Part shown: positions 1 through 7,083 of the stretch, piece by piece | Position numbering within the stretch: the first letter of the stretch is position 1 | Layout: every line of letters begins with the position of its first letter | Source: Corynebacterium sp. | GTDB taxonomy: Bacteria > Actinomycetota > Actinomycetes > Mycobacteriales > Mycobacteriaceae | Length of the DNA stretch: 8,580 nucleotides | Reading direction: 5' to 3' | NCBI GenBank assembly: GCA_030450335.1 | Contig: JAKDIS010000106.1 | Span: 1-8,580 of the forward strand | Program-made: the position numbers and the translations under genes | The notes under the pieces: generated by a model | Seen by the model: only the letters and a program-made list of their open reading frames with translations | Told to the model about the DNA's origin: nothing | Databases searched by the model: none

Positions 1-1
1 G

Positions 2-560
2 GGTGCGGCGAAGCCCGCCCCCAAGCCCGCCGCGAAGTCCGCCGAGGCGACCCCCGCCTCCGCGCAGGACGCCGCGTCGTCCAAGCCGGGCCCGCGCCCG
101 GGGCCGAAGCCGGGCGGTGCCCGTCCGGGTGCCAAGCCGGGCCCGAAGCCCGGTGGACGCGCCCCGCGCGTGGCCAACAACCCCTTCTCCTCCGGCACGG
201 AGCGTCCCGCACCGCGCCCGCAGGCAGGTCAGGGTGGCCAGGGCGGTCAGGGCTCCAAGTCCGACATGCCTCGTCCCGGTGGTTCCACCGGTCGTCCGGC
301 ACCGCGTCCGGGCGGTAGCGGCGCAGCGAAGCCGGGTGGGCGTCGTCCCAGTCCCGCCTCGATGCCCAGCCACCCGAGCCCCGGGCAGATGCCGGCGAAG
401 GCCAGCACCGGTGGCGGCGGCGGTCGTGGCCGTGGCGGCCAGGGCGGCACCGGATCCGGTGGACCCGGTGGTCCCCGCGGTGCACGCGGCGGACGTCGTG
501 GCGGTACCGCAGGTGCCTTCGGCCGTCCCGGTGGCGCACCGCGTCGCGGACGTAAGTCGA
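2..560 (+). repeat. Low-complexity G/P/R/K-rich coding region of IF-2 head
   Basis: The start of the visible infB frame encodes imperfect repeats built from KPG, PRPG, GGRG and GQGG units. At DNA level a 14-mer, CCAAGCCGGGCCCG, occurs at 81-94 and again at 132-145. Such disordered basic heads are typical of actinobacterial IF-2 and vary in length between species. This is part of infB, not a separate element. Confidence 0.6.
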
Positions 561-2455
561 AGCGGCAGAAGCGTAACGAGTACGAGGCGATGCAGGCCCC
601 GAGCGTGGTCGGTGGCGTCAAGCTGCCGAACGGCAAGGGCGCGAAGATTCGCCTGCGCCGTGGCGCGTCGCTGTCCGACTTCGCCGAGAAGATCAACGCC
701 GATCCGGCCGCACTGGTCCAGGCAATGTTCAACCTCGGCGAGATGGTCACCGCGACCGCCTCTGTCCCGGACGACACGCTGAAGCTGCTCGGTGACGAGA
801 TGGCGTACTCCGTGGAGGTCGTCTCCCCGGAGGACGAGGACCGTGAGCTGCTGAAGTCCTTCGACCTGCAGTTCGGTGAGGACGTCGGTGGTCGTGAGGA
901 CCTCCAGCACCGTCCCCCGGTGGTCACCGTCATGGGTCACGTCGACCACGGTAAGACCCGCCTGCTCGACACGGTGCGCAAGACCAACGTCGGTGGCGGC
1001 GAGGCCGGCGGCATCACCCAGCACATCGGTGCCTACCAGGTGCCGGTCGAGGTCAACGGTGACGAGCGTCTGCTCACGCTGCTGGACACCCCCGGTCACG
1101 AGGCGTTCACCGCCATGCGTGCCCGTGGTGCCAAGGCGACGGACATCGCGATCCTCGTGGTCGCCGCGGACGACGGCGTGATGCCGCAGACGGTCGAGGC
1201 GATCAACCACGCCAAGGCCGCCGACGTCCCGGTCGTGGTCGCGGTGAACAAGATCGACAAGGAGGGCGCGTCCCCGGAGAAGATCCGTGGCCAGCTCACC
1301 GAGTACGGTCTGGTCCCCGAGGAGTACGGCGGCGACACCATGTTCGTCGACATCTCGGCCAAGCAGGGCACGAACATCGAGGACCTCCTCGAGGCCGTCG
1401 TCCTGACCGCCGACGCCTCGCTCGAGCTCGTCGCCAACCCGGACATGCCCGCCCAGGGTGTCGCCATCGAGGCGCACCTGGACCGCGGTCGTGGCCCGGT
1501 CGCCAACGTCATCATCCAGCGCGGTACGCTGCGCGTCGGTGACTCCATCGTCGTCGGTGACGCCCACGGTCGTGTGCGCCGCATGGTCGACGAGCACGGC
1601 GACGACGTCAAGGCCGCAGGCCCGTCGATGCCGGTGCAGGTCCTGGGCCTCACCAGCGTCTCCGGTGCAGGCGACAACCTGCTCGCCGTGGACGACGACC
1701 GGACCGCCCGGCAGATCGCCGACCAGCGCAACGCCCGTCGCCGCAACGCGATGCAGGCCCGGTCCCGCAAGCGGATCAGCCTGGAGGACCTGGACAAGGT
1801 GCTCAAGGAGACCAGCCAGCTCAACCTCATCCTCAAGGGCGACAACGCCGGTACGGTCGAGGCGCTGGAGGACTCCCTGCTGCAGATCGAGGTCGACGAC
1901 GAGGTCAGCCTGAACATCATCGACCGCGGTGTGGGTGCTGTCACCCAGACCAACGTCGACCTGGCTGCCGCGTCCGACGCGATCATCATCGGCTTCAACG
2001 TCCGTGCGGAGGGCAAGGCCACCGAGGTCGCCAACTCCGAGGGCGTGGAGATCCGGTACTACTCGGTCATCTACGACGCCATCGACGAGGTGGAGCAGGC
2101 TCTCAAGGGCATGCTCAAGCCGGTCTACGAGGAGCGCGAGGTCGGTACCGCCGAGATCCGTCAGCTGTTCAAGGCCTCCGCCGTCGGTCTCATCGCCGGT
2201 TCGATGGTCCAGACGGGCAAGATGCGCCGCAACGCGCAGATCCGCCTGATCCGCGACGGCAACGTGGTGACCGAGAAGGCCACCATCGAGTCCCTGCGCC
2301 GCGAGAAGGACGACGTCACCGAGGTCAGCCACGGTTACGAGTGCGGTATGGTCCTGTCCTACCCGGACATCCAGGTCGGCGACACGATCCAGGCCTACGA
2401 GCTGGTCGAGGTCCCGCGCGAGGACGTCAAGAAGGACAAGAAGGACGGCAAGTAG
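2..2455 (+). CDS. infB: Translation initiation factor IF-2, 5'-truncated by window edge
   Basis: GTPase that places initiator fMet-tRNA on the 30S subunit and promotes 50S joining, in the cytoplasm. 817 residues are visible; the reading frame is open from base 2, so the true start lies outside the window (corynebacterial IF-2 is usually around 950-1000 residues). The first ~185 visible residues are a Gly/Pro/Arg/Lys/Ala-rich disordered head. An IF2_N-type domain follows (about residues 215-280, around [15 protein letters not shown]). The G domain shows G1 GHVDHGKT (312-319), a switch [10 protein letters not shown]3 DTPGH (362-366), G4 NKID (416-419) and G5 SAK (452-454). Beta-barrel domain II, domain III and the C-terminal fMet-tRNA-binding domain ([12 protein letters not shown] onward, ending DKKDGK) are complete. 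A GTG at 170 could be mistaken for the start, but it is the Val of the conserved PRVANNPF segment and coding continues upstream in frame. Codons are strongly biased, as expected for a highly expressed gene. TAG stop at 2453-2455. Confidence 0.98.
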   Translation, partial: GAAKPAPKPAAKSAEATPASAQDAASSKPGPRPGPKPGGARPGAKPGPKPGGRAPRVANNPFSSGTERPAPRPQAGQGGQGGQGSKSDMPRPGGSTGRPAPRPGGSGAAKPGGRRPSPASMPSHPSPGQMPAKASTGGGGGRGRGGQGGTGSGGPGGPRGARGGRRGGTAGAFGRPGGAPRRGRKSKRQKRNEYEAMQAPSVVGGVKLPNGKGAKIRLRRGASLSDFAEKINADPAALVQAMFNLGEMVTATASVPDDTLKLLGDEMAYSVEVVSPEDEDRELLKSFDLQFGEDVGGREDLQHRPPVVTVMGHVDHGKTRLLDTVRKTNVGGGEAGGITQHIGAYQVPVEVNGDERLLTLLDTPGHEAFTAMRARGAKATDIAILVVAADDGVMPQTVEAINHAKAADVPVVVAVNKIDKEGASPEKIRGQLTEYGLVPEEYGGDTMFVDISAKQGTNIEDLLEAVVLTADASLELVANPDMPAQGVAIEAHLDRGRGPVANVIIQRGTLRVGDSIVVGDAHGRVRRMVDEHGDDVKAAGPSMPVQVLGLTSVSGAGDNLLAVDDDRTARQIADQRNARRRNAMQARSRKRISLEDLDKVLKETSQLNLILKGDNAGTVEALEDSLLQIEVDDEVSLNIIDRGVGAVTQTNVDLAAASDAIIIGFNVRAEGKATEVANSEGVEIRYYSVIYDAIDEVEQALKGMLKPVYEEREVGTAEIRQLFKASAVGLIAGSMVQTGKMRRNAQIRLIRDGNVVTEKATIESLRREKDDVTEVSHGYECGMVLSYPDIQVGDTIQAYELVEVPREDVKKDKKDGK

Positions 2456-2463
2456 AGTCAGCC

Positions 2464-2510
2464 GCAGCCTTCGGGCCTGCCGGGAGCCCTGATCCCCGGT
2501 GCACCACCGG
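2464..2510 (+). terminator. Possible hairpin terminator after infB (no U-tract)
   Basis: Two stem-loops start 8 nt after the infB stop. The first, 2464-2480, is GCAGCC-TTCG-GG(C)CTGC: a six-pair stem with one bulged C, closed by a cUUCGg tetraloop. The second, 2496-2510, is CCGGTG-CAC-CACCGG, a perfect six-pair stem with a 3-nt loop. Neither is followed by a run of Ts, so termination is uncertain; they may attenuate transcription or protect the infB 3' end. Confidence 0.33.
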
Positions 2511-2527
2511 CCCCGTCCCGTCGAGGT

Positions 2528-2543
2528 GACTCACCCATGAGTC
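2528..2543. other. Perfect 6-bp inverted repeat upstream of rbfA promoter
   Basis: GACTCA-CCCA-TGAGTC is a perfect dyad with a 4-nt spacer, about 42 bp upstream of the candidate rbfA -10 box. A palindromic CCCCGCGGGG follows at 2544-2553. It could be an operator half-site pair, or a third RNA hairpin if infB transcripts read through. No regulator is identified. Confidence 0.35.
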
Positions 2544-2560
2544 CCCCGCGGGGCGGGGTC

Positions 2561-2598
2561 TGGTCGTGTCTGCCGTGCCACCGACTAGAATCAACCCG
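2561..2598 (+). promoter_or_regulatory. Candidate rbfA promoter (-10 TAGAAT)
   Basis: TAGAAT at 2586-2591 fits the corynebacterial TANNNT -10 consensus and would start transcription near 2598, giving a leader of about 48 nt. The -35 region is poor (TGGTCG at 2561-2566, spacing 19), which is common in this group. The 191-bp gap after infB, the hairpins and this hexamer together suggest rbfA and dinF can be transcribed independently of infB. Confidence 0.42.
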
Positions 2599-2633
2599 TA
2601 AGAAGTCCACCGGACCCACAGCGTCCAGGAAGA

Positions 2634-2640
2634 AGGGGAG
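2634..2640 (+). promoter_or_regulatory. Ribosome binding site of rbfA
   Basis: AGGGGAG ends 6 nt before the ATG at 2647 and fixes the rbfA start. Confidence 0.7.
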
Positions 2641-2646
2641 CCCCAG

Positions 2647-3090
2647 ATGGCTGACCACGCCCGCGCCGCCCGTATGGCGAAGCGCATCATGACCATCGTC
2701 GCCTCGGCGATCGAGCGCGACGTGAAGGACCCGCGGCTGGAGTTCGTCACCGTGACGGACTGCCGGGTCACCGGCGACCTGCACGACGCCACGGTGTTCT
2801 ACACCGTGCGCGGACGAACCGTCGACGAGGAGCCGGACACCGCCGCGGCCGCCGAGGCGCTGCACCGCGCCCGCGGCCAGCTGCGCAAGATCGTCGGCGA
2901 CCAGCTGTCGGTGCGCTTCACCCCCACGCTGCGCTTCGAACTCGACACCGTGCCGGAGGCCTCGGCGCACCTGGAGGAGCTGCTCGCGAAGGCCCGCGAC
3001 ATCGACTCGCGTGTGCGCGCGCAGGCCGAAGGCGCCACCCCGGCCGGCGAGGCGGACCCCTACAAGTCGGCCGACGAGCCGGAGGAGTGA
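2647..3090 (+). CDS. rbfA: 30S ribosome-binding factor A
   Basis: Small KH-fold protein (147 residues) that binds the 30S subunit and helps mature the 5' end of 16S rRNA, also linked to cold adaptation. Family hallmarks are an N-terminal helix with paired basic residues ([18 protein letters not shown]), the strand segment [27 protein letters not shown], and the C-terminal KH part [22 protein letters not shown], followed by a helix ([13 protein letters not shown]). The last ~25 residues are an acidic, Ala/Glu/Pro-rich tail, usual in actinobacteria. Start ATG is preceded by AGGGGAG at 6-nt spacing. It follows infB, its usual neighbour, and overlaps the next gene by 4 nt (GTGA). Confidence 0.96.
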   Translation: MADHARAARMAKRIMTIVASAIERDVKDPRLEFVTVTDCRVTGDLHDATVFYTVRGRTVDEEPDTAAAAEALHRARGQLRKIVGDQLSVRFTPTLRFELDTVPEASAHLEELLAKARDIDSRVRAQAEGATPAGEADPYKSADEPEE

Positions 3091-4436
3091 GCACCACCCC
3101 ACCCGGCTCGGCCAACGACGTGAGGGCGGACACCCGGACCATCCTCGGTCTGGCGTGGCCCGCCCTCGCGGTGTTGGCGGCCACCCCGCTGTACCTGTTG
3201 TGGGACACCGCCGTCGTCGGACGCCTCGGCGCGTCCGAACTCGCCGCCCTGGCGGCCGGCGCGACGGTACTCGCGCAGGTCACCGTCCAGCTGACGTTCC
3301 TGTCCTACGGGACGACGGCGCGGGCGGCGCGGAGGCACGGTGCCGGGGACACCCCCGGCGCCGTGTCCGAGGGGATCCAGGCGTCCTGGGTGGCGGTGGC
3401 CGTCGGCGCGGTGCTGGCGGTGCTGGTGGCGGTCTTCGCCACCCCGGTGACCGCGGCGCTGACCGGTGGCGGTGAGGGGTCTCCCGTCGCCGCCGAGGCG
3501 GCGCGCTGGTTGCGCGTGACCTCGCTGTCGGTGATCCCGGCGCTGCTGACCATGGCCGGCAACGGTTGGCTGCGCGGGGTGGCGAACACCCGCGCCCCGT
3601 TGTACTTCACCCTGGCCGGCGTGCTGCCGATGGTCGTCACGGTGCCGTGGGCGGTCGCCCGTTTCGGTCTGGTCGGCTCGGCGTACGCCAACGTGCTCGG
3701 CGAGGTGATCACGGCGTCCTGCTTCGTGGTGTGCCTGGTGCGCACCTGGCGCCGCGAGGGCGACGGGCGGCCGGTCACCCCGAGCTGGGCGGTGATCCGT
3801 CCGCAGCTGTCGATGGGACGCGACCTGATCCTGCGCTCGATGAGTTTCCAGGTAGCGTTCCTGTCCGCCGCGGCAGTGGCCGGACGGATGGGGGAGTCGT
3901 CCCTGGCGGCCCACCAGGTGATGCTGCAGCTGTGGAATTTCCTGACGCTGGTGCTGGACTCGGTGGCGGTGGCCGCGCAGGCCCTCGTCGGTGCCGCGCT
4001 GGGCTCGGCCTCGGTGCGGACCGCCTGGCGGGTGGGCAACCAGGTGCTGCGGTTCTCCGTGGGTGCCGGTCTGGTGCTCGCCGGGCTGCTGGCGGCCGGG
4101 GCGCACGTCATCCCCCGGTTGTTCACCACGGACGACACGGTGCTCTCCACGATGTGGGGGCCGTGGTGGATCCTGGTGGCGATGGTCGCTCTCGGCGGAG
4201 TCGTCTTCGCCATCGACGGTGTGCTGCTGGGCGCGGGGGACGTAGCGTTCCTGCGGACCGCGTCGATAGTTTCGGTACTGGTGGGTTTCCTGCCCGGCGT
4301 GTGGTTGTCCTTCGCCTTCGACCTCGGGTTGACCGGTGTGTGGTGCGGGCTGCTGGCCTTCATCGTGATCCGGTTGGCCGCGGTGGTGTGGCGTTACCGC
4401 AGCGGGCGGTGGACCCGGACACCTGGAGTGACGTAA
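3087..4436 (+). CDS. dinF: MATE family efflux transporter (DinF-like)
   Basis: Integral membrane protein of 449 residues, the usual MATE length (two six-helix bundles), expected to export organic cations or drugs in exchange for H+ or Na+; the substrate cannot be read from sequence. The first helix region ([31 protein letters not shown]) carries the typical P-x-x-x-x-x-D/A-x-x-G pattern of DinF/NorM proteins. Repeated hydrophobic segments follow across the length, with LAAHQV in the second bundle, a common MATE motif. The GTG start at 3087 overlaps the rbfA stop (GTGA), implying translational coupling. The GGAGGA at 3081-3086 directly abuts this GTG with no spacing, so it cannot be a normal SD for it. 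A later in-frame GTG at 3120 has no SD. In mycobacteria a DHH-family nanoRNase/phosphatase gene lies between rbfA and dinF; it is absent here. Confidence 0.93.
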   Translation: MSTTPPGSANDVRADTRTILGLAWPALAVLAATPLYLLWDTAVVGRLGASELAALAAGATVLAQVTVQLTFLSYGTTARAARRHGAGDTPGAVSEGIQASWVAVAVGAVLAVLVAVFATPVTAALTGGGEGSPVAAEAARWLRVTSLSVIPALLTMAGNGWLRGVANTRAPLYFTLAGVLPMVVTVPWAVARFGLVGSAYANVLGEVITASCFVVCLVRTWRREGDGRPVTPSWAVIRPQLSMGRDLILRSMSFQVAFLSAAAVAGRMGESSLAAHQVMLQLWNFLTLVLDSVAVAAQALVGAALGSASVRTAWRVGNQVLRFSVGAGLVLAGLLAAGAHVIPRLFTTDDTVLSTMWGPWWILVAMVALGGVVFAIDGVLLGAGDVAFLRTASIVSVLVGFLPGVWLSFAFDLGLTGVWCGLLAFIVIRLAAVVWRYRSGRWTRTPGVT

Positions 4437-4463
4437 GAGACTGAAGTGACTAGAGTGGTCAGG
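4428..4463 (+). promoter_or_regulatory. Candidate leaderless promoter of pptH-pptT
   Basis: GTGACG (4428-4433, four of six matches to TTGACA) and TAGAGT (4451-4456, TANNNT) are 17 bp apart. Seven nt after the -10 lies GTG at 4464, where transcription would be expected to start, giving a leaderless mRNA. The -35 overlaps the last codons of dinF, whose TAA is at 4434-4436. Confidence 0.5.
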
Positions 4464-5360
4464 GTGATTGGCGTGGAGGACGAGACGGACGGCAACCCCG
4501 ACGGCAAACCCGGAGCGAACCCGGGCGGGCGCACGCGCACGCTCTGGGCCGTCTCGGACCTGCACGTGGCCGCCCGCGGCAACCGTGAACTGGTCGACGA
4601 GACCGTGCGCCCGCGTCATCCCGGCGACTGGTTGATCGTCGCCGGCGACGTCGCCGAACGCACCTCCACGATCCTGGACGTGCTGCGCGAACTCTCCGAA
4701 CGCTTCGCCCAGGTCATCTGGGTGCCCGGTAACCACGAGCTGTTCTCCCGCGCCGCCGACGAGGTCCACGCCGAGGAGAAGTACGAGGAGCTCGTGAAGG
4801 GCTGCCAGGCGATGGGCGTGCTCACCCCGGAGGACCCCTACCCGCGCTTCGCCGGGCGCACGGTGGTGCCCATGTTCACCCTCTACGACCACTCCTGGCG
4901 CGACCCGCTGGTCAGCGTGGAGTCCGCGCTGTCGTCCGCCGAGGGCAACGGGGTGGTGTTCACCGACCAGGTCGCCATCGCACCCTATGTGGACGTTCCG
5001 CTCTGGTGCCAGCGTCGGCTGGGTTACACTGTGCGGCGACTGTCGAAGGTCTCGGGGCCGACGGTGCTGGTCAACCACTGGCCGCTGGTGCGTGAGGTGA
5101 CCTCGCGTCTGCGGCTGCCGGAGGTGGCGTTGTGGTCGGGAAGCTGGCACACGCAGGACTGGCCGGTACGTTTCGGTGCCGAGACCGTCGTCTACGGGCA
5201 CCTGCACATCCCGGTCGTGACCGAGGTGGACGGTGTCCGTCATGTCGAGGTGTCGCTGGGCTACCCCCGGGAGCGCGAGCGGACCCTCGAACAGCGCCGC
5301 GAACGGGACCTCTGGCCGTACCCGGTGCTGACCGACAACACCGGAGAGGAAGCGGGATGA
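4464..5360 (+). CDS. pptH: Metallophosphoesterase, PptH-like phosphopantetheinyl hydrolase
   Basis: Calcineurin-like dinuclear-metal phosphoesterase, 298 residues from this start. All metal-site motifs are visible: SDLH (31-34), GDV (61-63), GNHE (89-92), NHW (204-206) and GHLH (245-248). Position directly upstream of and overlapping pptT matches Mycobacterium tuberculosis Rv2795c, named PptH, which removes 4'-phosphopantetheine from carrier proteins and opposes PptT. The same role is inferred here from synteny plus fold, not shown by specificity residues. In-frame GTG starts exist at 4446, 4455, 4464 and 4473. I chose 4464 because it lies 7 nt after a TAGAGT -10, a spacing repeated at truB and ribF. 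4473 is the alternative, with AGGG at 4461-4464 as a weak SD. The first ~22 residues are low-complexity (Asp/Gly/Pro/Asn) and probably disordered. The stop overlaps the pptT start (ATGA). Confidence 0.88.
   Translation: MIGVEDETDGNPDGKPGANPGGRTRTLWAVSDLHVAARGNRELVDETVRPRHPGDWLIVAGDVAERTSTILDVLRELSERFAQVIWVPGNHELFSRAADEVHAEEKYEELVKGCQAMGVLTPEDPYPRFAGRTVVPMFTLYDHSWRDPLVSVESALSSAEGNGVVFTDQVAIAPYVDVPLWCQRRLGYTVRRLSKVSGPTVLVNHWPLVREVTSRLRLPEVALWSGSWHTQDWPVRFGAETVVYGHLHIPVVTEVDGVRHVEVSLGYPRERERTLEQRRERDLWPYPVLTDNTGEEAG
5345..5350 (+). promoter_or_regulatory. Ribosome binding site deciding the pptT start
   Basis: AGAGGA ends 6 nt before the ATG at 5357 and lies inside the last pptH codons. It supports this start over in-frame upstream codons that would run into pptH. 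Confidence 0.65.
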
Positions 5361-6118
5361 TCATCGCAGCCCCCTACGTCGCCGTGGGCCTCGGCGACTC
5401 CGACCGCGCCCCGGTGGTGCCCCGGGACATCGTCCCGCCGGACGCCGGCCTGGTGGAGTACCACCCCGGCGACCTCATCGACCTGGCCCACTACGAGGAA
5501 CTGGACGACGACGAGCGCCGCATCGTCGGCGCCGCGGTGGACTCGCGCAGGTCCGAGTTCGGCGACGGCCGCTGGTGCGCCCACCGCGCACTGCGCGGAC
5601 TCGGCGTGGACGGCCCGATCCTGCGCGGCGACAAGGGGATGCCGCTGTTCCCGGACCACGTCACCGGCACGATCTCGCACACCCGCGGGCTGCGCGTGGC
5701 ACTCGTGGCGCGCACCGACCGGTGGCGCAGCCTCGGGCTGGACGTCGAGGTCGCCCAACGCCTGCCGGACGGCGTGTTGTCCGCGGTGAGTTCCGCGCGC
5801 GAACGCCGCTCACTGCAGCGCGCCGCGCAGCGCGCCCCGGGACGCTCGCTGGGCACCGTGCTGTTCAGCGCCAAGGAGGCGGTGTACAAGGCATGGTTCC
5901 CCGTGGTGGGACGCTTCCTGGACTTCGACGAGGTCGAGCTGCAGCTCGACGTCGCCGACACCTTCGCCGCCGCCGCCTCGTCCGCCGCCTCGTCCCCTGA
6001 GGTCGGCGGCCGCTGGCACGCCCGGGTGCTCTCGCAGCCCACCCCGCTGCCCTCCCTGAGCGGTCACTGGGTGATCCGCGACGGCTACGTGGTCACCGTC
6101 TGCGCGATCCCCAACTGA
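5357..6118 (+). CDS. pptT: 4'-phosphopantetheinyl transferase (PptT/Sfp/EntD type)
   Basis: Transfers 4'-phosphopantetheine from coenzyme A to a conserved Ser of acyl, peptidyl or aryl carrier domains; in mycolic-acid bacteria the PptT type activates Pks13-like condensases and siderophore synthetases. 253 residues from the ATG. Visible EntD/Sfp motifs: FGDGRWCAHRAL (around 68-79), GDKGMPLFP (91-99), GTISHT (104-109), LGLDVEV with Mg-ligand candidates Asp129 and Glu131, and FSAKEAVYKAW with Lys173 and Glu174. These are the catalytic and metal-binding residues of the family. The ATG is preceded by AGAGGA and overlaps the pptH stop (ATGA), so the two opposing activities are probably made from one mRNA. 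Near the C terminus (about 204-215) an Ala/Ser-rich stretch encoded by a 12-bp tandem repeat looks like a loop insertion. The gene converges on the yrdC-like gene with only 28 bp between stops. Confidence 0.95.
   Translation: MIIAAPYVAVGLGDSDRAPVVPRDIVPPDAGLVEYHPGDLIDLAHYEELDDDERRIVGAAVDSRRSEFGDGRWCAHRALRGLGVDGPILRGDKGMPLFPDHVTGTISHTRGLRVALVARTDRWRSLGLDVEVAQRLPDGVLSAVSSARERRSLQRAAQRAPGRSLGTVLFSAKEAVYKAWFPVVGRFLDFDEVELQLDVADTFAAAASSAASSPEVGGRWHARVLSQPTPLPSLSGHWVIRDGYVVTVCAIPN
5972..5995 (+). repeat. 12-bp in-frame tandem repeat in pptT
   Basis: Two perfect copies of GCCGCCTCGTCC encode AASSAASS near the PptT C terminus, next to further Ala codons. Replication slippage could change the loop length without breaking the frame. 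Confidence 0.7.
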
Positions 6119-6150
6119 CCGGGGTCTTCCAACTGACCGGTACGGATCAG
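6106..6150. terminator. Possible bidirectional terminator between convergent pptT and yrdC-like gene
   Basis: A stem at 6133-6150, CTGACCG-GTA-CGG(A)TCAG, has seven pairs with one bulge and overlaps the stop of the minus-strand gene. A second stem, CCCC (6109-6112) with GGGG (6121-6124), flanks the pptT stop and can extend by AG/TC across a bulged T. No U-tract on either strand beyond TCTTCC at 6125-6130. The 12-mer CCAACTGACCGG occurs at 6111-6122 and 6129-6140, duplicating the pptT stop context. Confidence 0.3.
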
Positions 6151-6938
6151 TAGTAGCCGCCCTGGCGGAAGTCCCAGGAGTTGAACTGGTCGGCGAGGAT
6201 CAGCACGATCTCGTCGTTGTAGATGCCCTTGCGGATCAGGGTGGGGCAGGGGGTCACGCCGCGCTCACCGTTCTGCTCGGGGACCAGGGTGCCGTCGTCG
6301 TCGACCATGGAGACCATCACACCCTGCTCGTAGCGGGTGTCGATGCTCTTGTCCGGCTGGATCGAGGCCACGTAGTCGTTGCCCTCGATGATCAGGTCGG
6401 CCTCGCCGGCGATCTCGTCGCCGATGCCCTCGATCAGGCCACGGTTGCCCTGGCCGGACGGGTTGGCGGAGGAGGCGAAGACCAGGCGGCGGTCCTTCTC
6501 CCACAGCTCACGGGCGATGTTCTCGCCGGGGGTGCCGAACTTCAGGACGAAGCAGCTGGTGTTGCGGGTGTCCGAGGCCAGCTCGCCGGCGCCCTCGGGC
6601 ATGTACTTGTCCTGCGCACCGTCCTTCCACGGCAGGATGCAGCCCATGAGGATGTCGCGCTCGGCGCAGGTCCGGTAGAAGTTCTCGATCTCCGGGGTCA
6701 GCTGGGCGAGCTCCTTGAGCTGCTCCAGTGAACCGCACAGCACCACGCCGGGCTTGTTGCGCTTACGGTGCTTGACAGCGAACTTGCGCTCCAGGCCCTC
6801 GCGGTCGCTGGTGGCGATGATGTAGCCGACCTTGGTCGGGGTGACCACGATGTGGCCCGGCGTGCGGAGCAGGTCGACGGCCTCCTGCTGCAGTCCGCCG
6901 TTCCACTGGATCTGGCGGGAGTTCTCGTTCTCTGCCAT
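6147..6938 (-). CDS. YrdC/YciO/Sua5-fold protein, function unknown
   Basis: 263 residues with a YrdC-type nucleotide/RNA-binding fold. The family includes Sua5/TsaC, which makes threonylcarbamoyl-adenylate for the t6A37 tRNA modification. The conserved Lys-Arg-Ser-Asn tetrad is recognisable: K56 and R58 in AVKHRKRNKPGVVL, S157 and N159 in SSANPSGQGN. The usual N-terminal PT(D/E)TVYGL motif is altered to PTKVGYIIAT (34-43), and the middle segment (about 91-130) does not look like standard Sua5. Actinobacterial Sua5 normally sits by prmC/prfA, so this is probably a paralog, not the t6A enzyme; that is inference. The tail is aromatic and Gly-rich (FRQGGYY). ATG at 6938 is chosen because GAGAGGAAG precedes it; a TTG seven codons upstream would place that SD inside the gene. 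Codons are as biased as those of infB, hinting at strong expression. It lies 145 bp downstream of truB on the same strand. Confidence 0.85.
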   Translation of the reverse strand: MAENENSRQIQWNGGLQQEAVDLLRTPGHIVVTPTKVGYIIATSDREGLERKFAVKHRKRNKPGVVLCGSLEQLKELAQLTPEIENFYRTCAERDILMGCILPWKDGAQDKYMPEGAGELASDTRNTSCFVLKFGTPGENIARELWEKDRRLVFASSANPSGQGNRGLIEGIGDEIAGEADLIIEGNDYVASIQPDKSIDTRYEQGVMVSMVDDDGTLVPEQNGERGVTPCPTLIRKGIYNDEIVLILADQFNSWDFRQGGYY

Positions 6939-6940
6939 GG

Positions 6941-6950
6941 CTTCCTCTCT
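6941..6950 (-). promoter_or_regulatory. Ribosome binding site of the yrdC-like gene
   Basis: On the minus strand AGAGAGGAAG ends 2 nt before the ATG, with GAGG about 5 nt from it. This supports the start at 6938 over the upstream TTG. Confidence 0.65.
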
Positions 6951-6992
6951 GACGTCCAACTGTTTGGCTGTATCTTCACCGCACCCCCGTCC

Positions 6993-7052
6993 GTCTCACT
7001 GGTCGGGAGAGTCAGTCTCACACTCTGGCATTGTAGAGTACCGGCGTGAGAC
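6993..7052. promoter_or_regulatory. Dyad plus extra half-site between truB and yrdC-like gene
   Basis: On the + strand GTCTCAC occurs at 6993-6999 and 7015-7021, and its inverse GTGAGAC at 7046-7052. Within the larger dyad, ACTCT (7022-7026) also pairs with AGAGT (7035-7039), with GGCATTGT between. The left arm is a continuous 12 nt; the right arm is split by ACCGGC (7040-7045). The candidate -10 of the yrdC-like gene lies at the dyad centre, as expected of a repressor operator. As RNA it would also form a hairpin 32 nt after the truB stop, so a truB terminator is the main alternative. Confidence 0.4.
7022..7040 (-). promoter_or_regulatory. Candidate promoter of the yrdC-like gene (-10 TACAAT)
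   Basis: Reading the minus strand, TACAAT (bases 7035 to 7030) matches five of six positions of TATAAT and TANNNT. Transcription would start near 7022, leaving an untranslated leader of about 84 nt with a proper SD. No clear -35 element is visible. The box sits in the centre of the dyad at 7015-7052. Confidence 0.45.
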
Positions 7053-7083
7053 GCGCTGAATCGGGGGCCGAATGGTGTCGCGC

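Noticed and set aside
247..933. Pro/Arg-rich minus-strand frame opposite infB
   Set aside because: Mirror of the low-complexity IF-2 head; no start signals or domain.
170..2455. infB starting at GTG 170
   Set aside because: The frame stays open to base 2 with a matching Lys/Pro/Gly-rich IF-2 head, and this Val lies within the conserved PRVANNPF segment.
3060..5243. A 727-codon open frame on the minus strand across dinF and pptH
   Set aside because: It is antisense to two genes with clear family motifs. Its translation is His/Arg/Gly/Gln-rich with no recognisable domain, typical of long spurious frames in high-GC DNA.
5132..6118. pptT starting upstream inside pptH
   Set aside because: The extra N-terminal residues are out-of-frame pptH sequence; ATG 5357 has a good SD and an ATGA overlap.
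6147..6959. TTG start for the yrdC-like gene
   Set aside because: It would put the SD (GAGAGGAAG) inside the coding region; ATG 6938 is correctly spaced from it.
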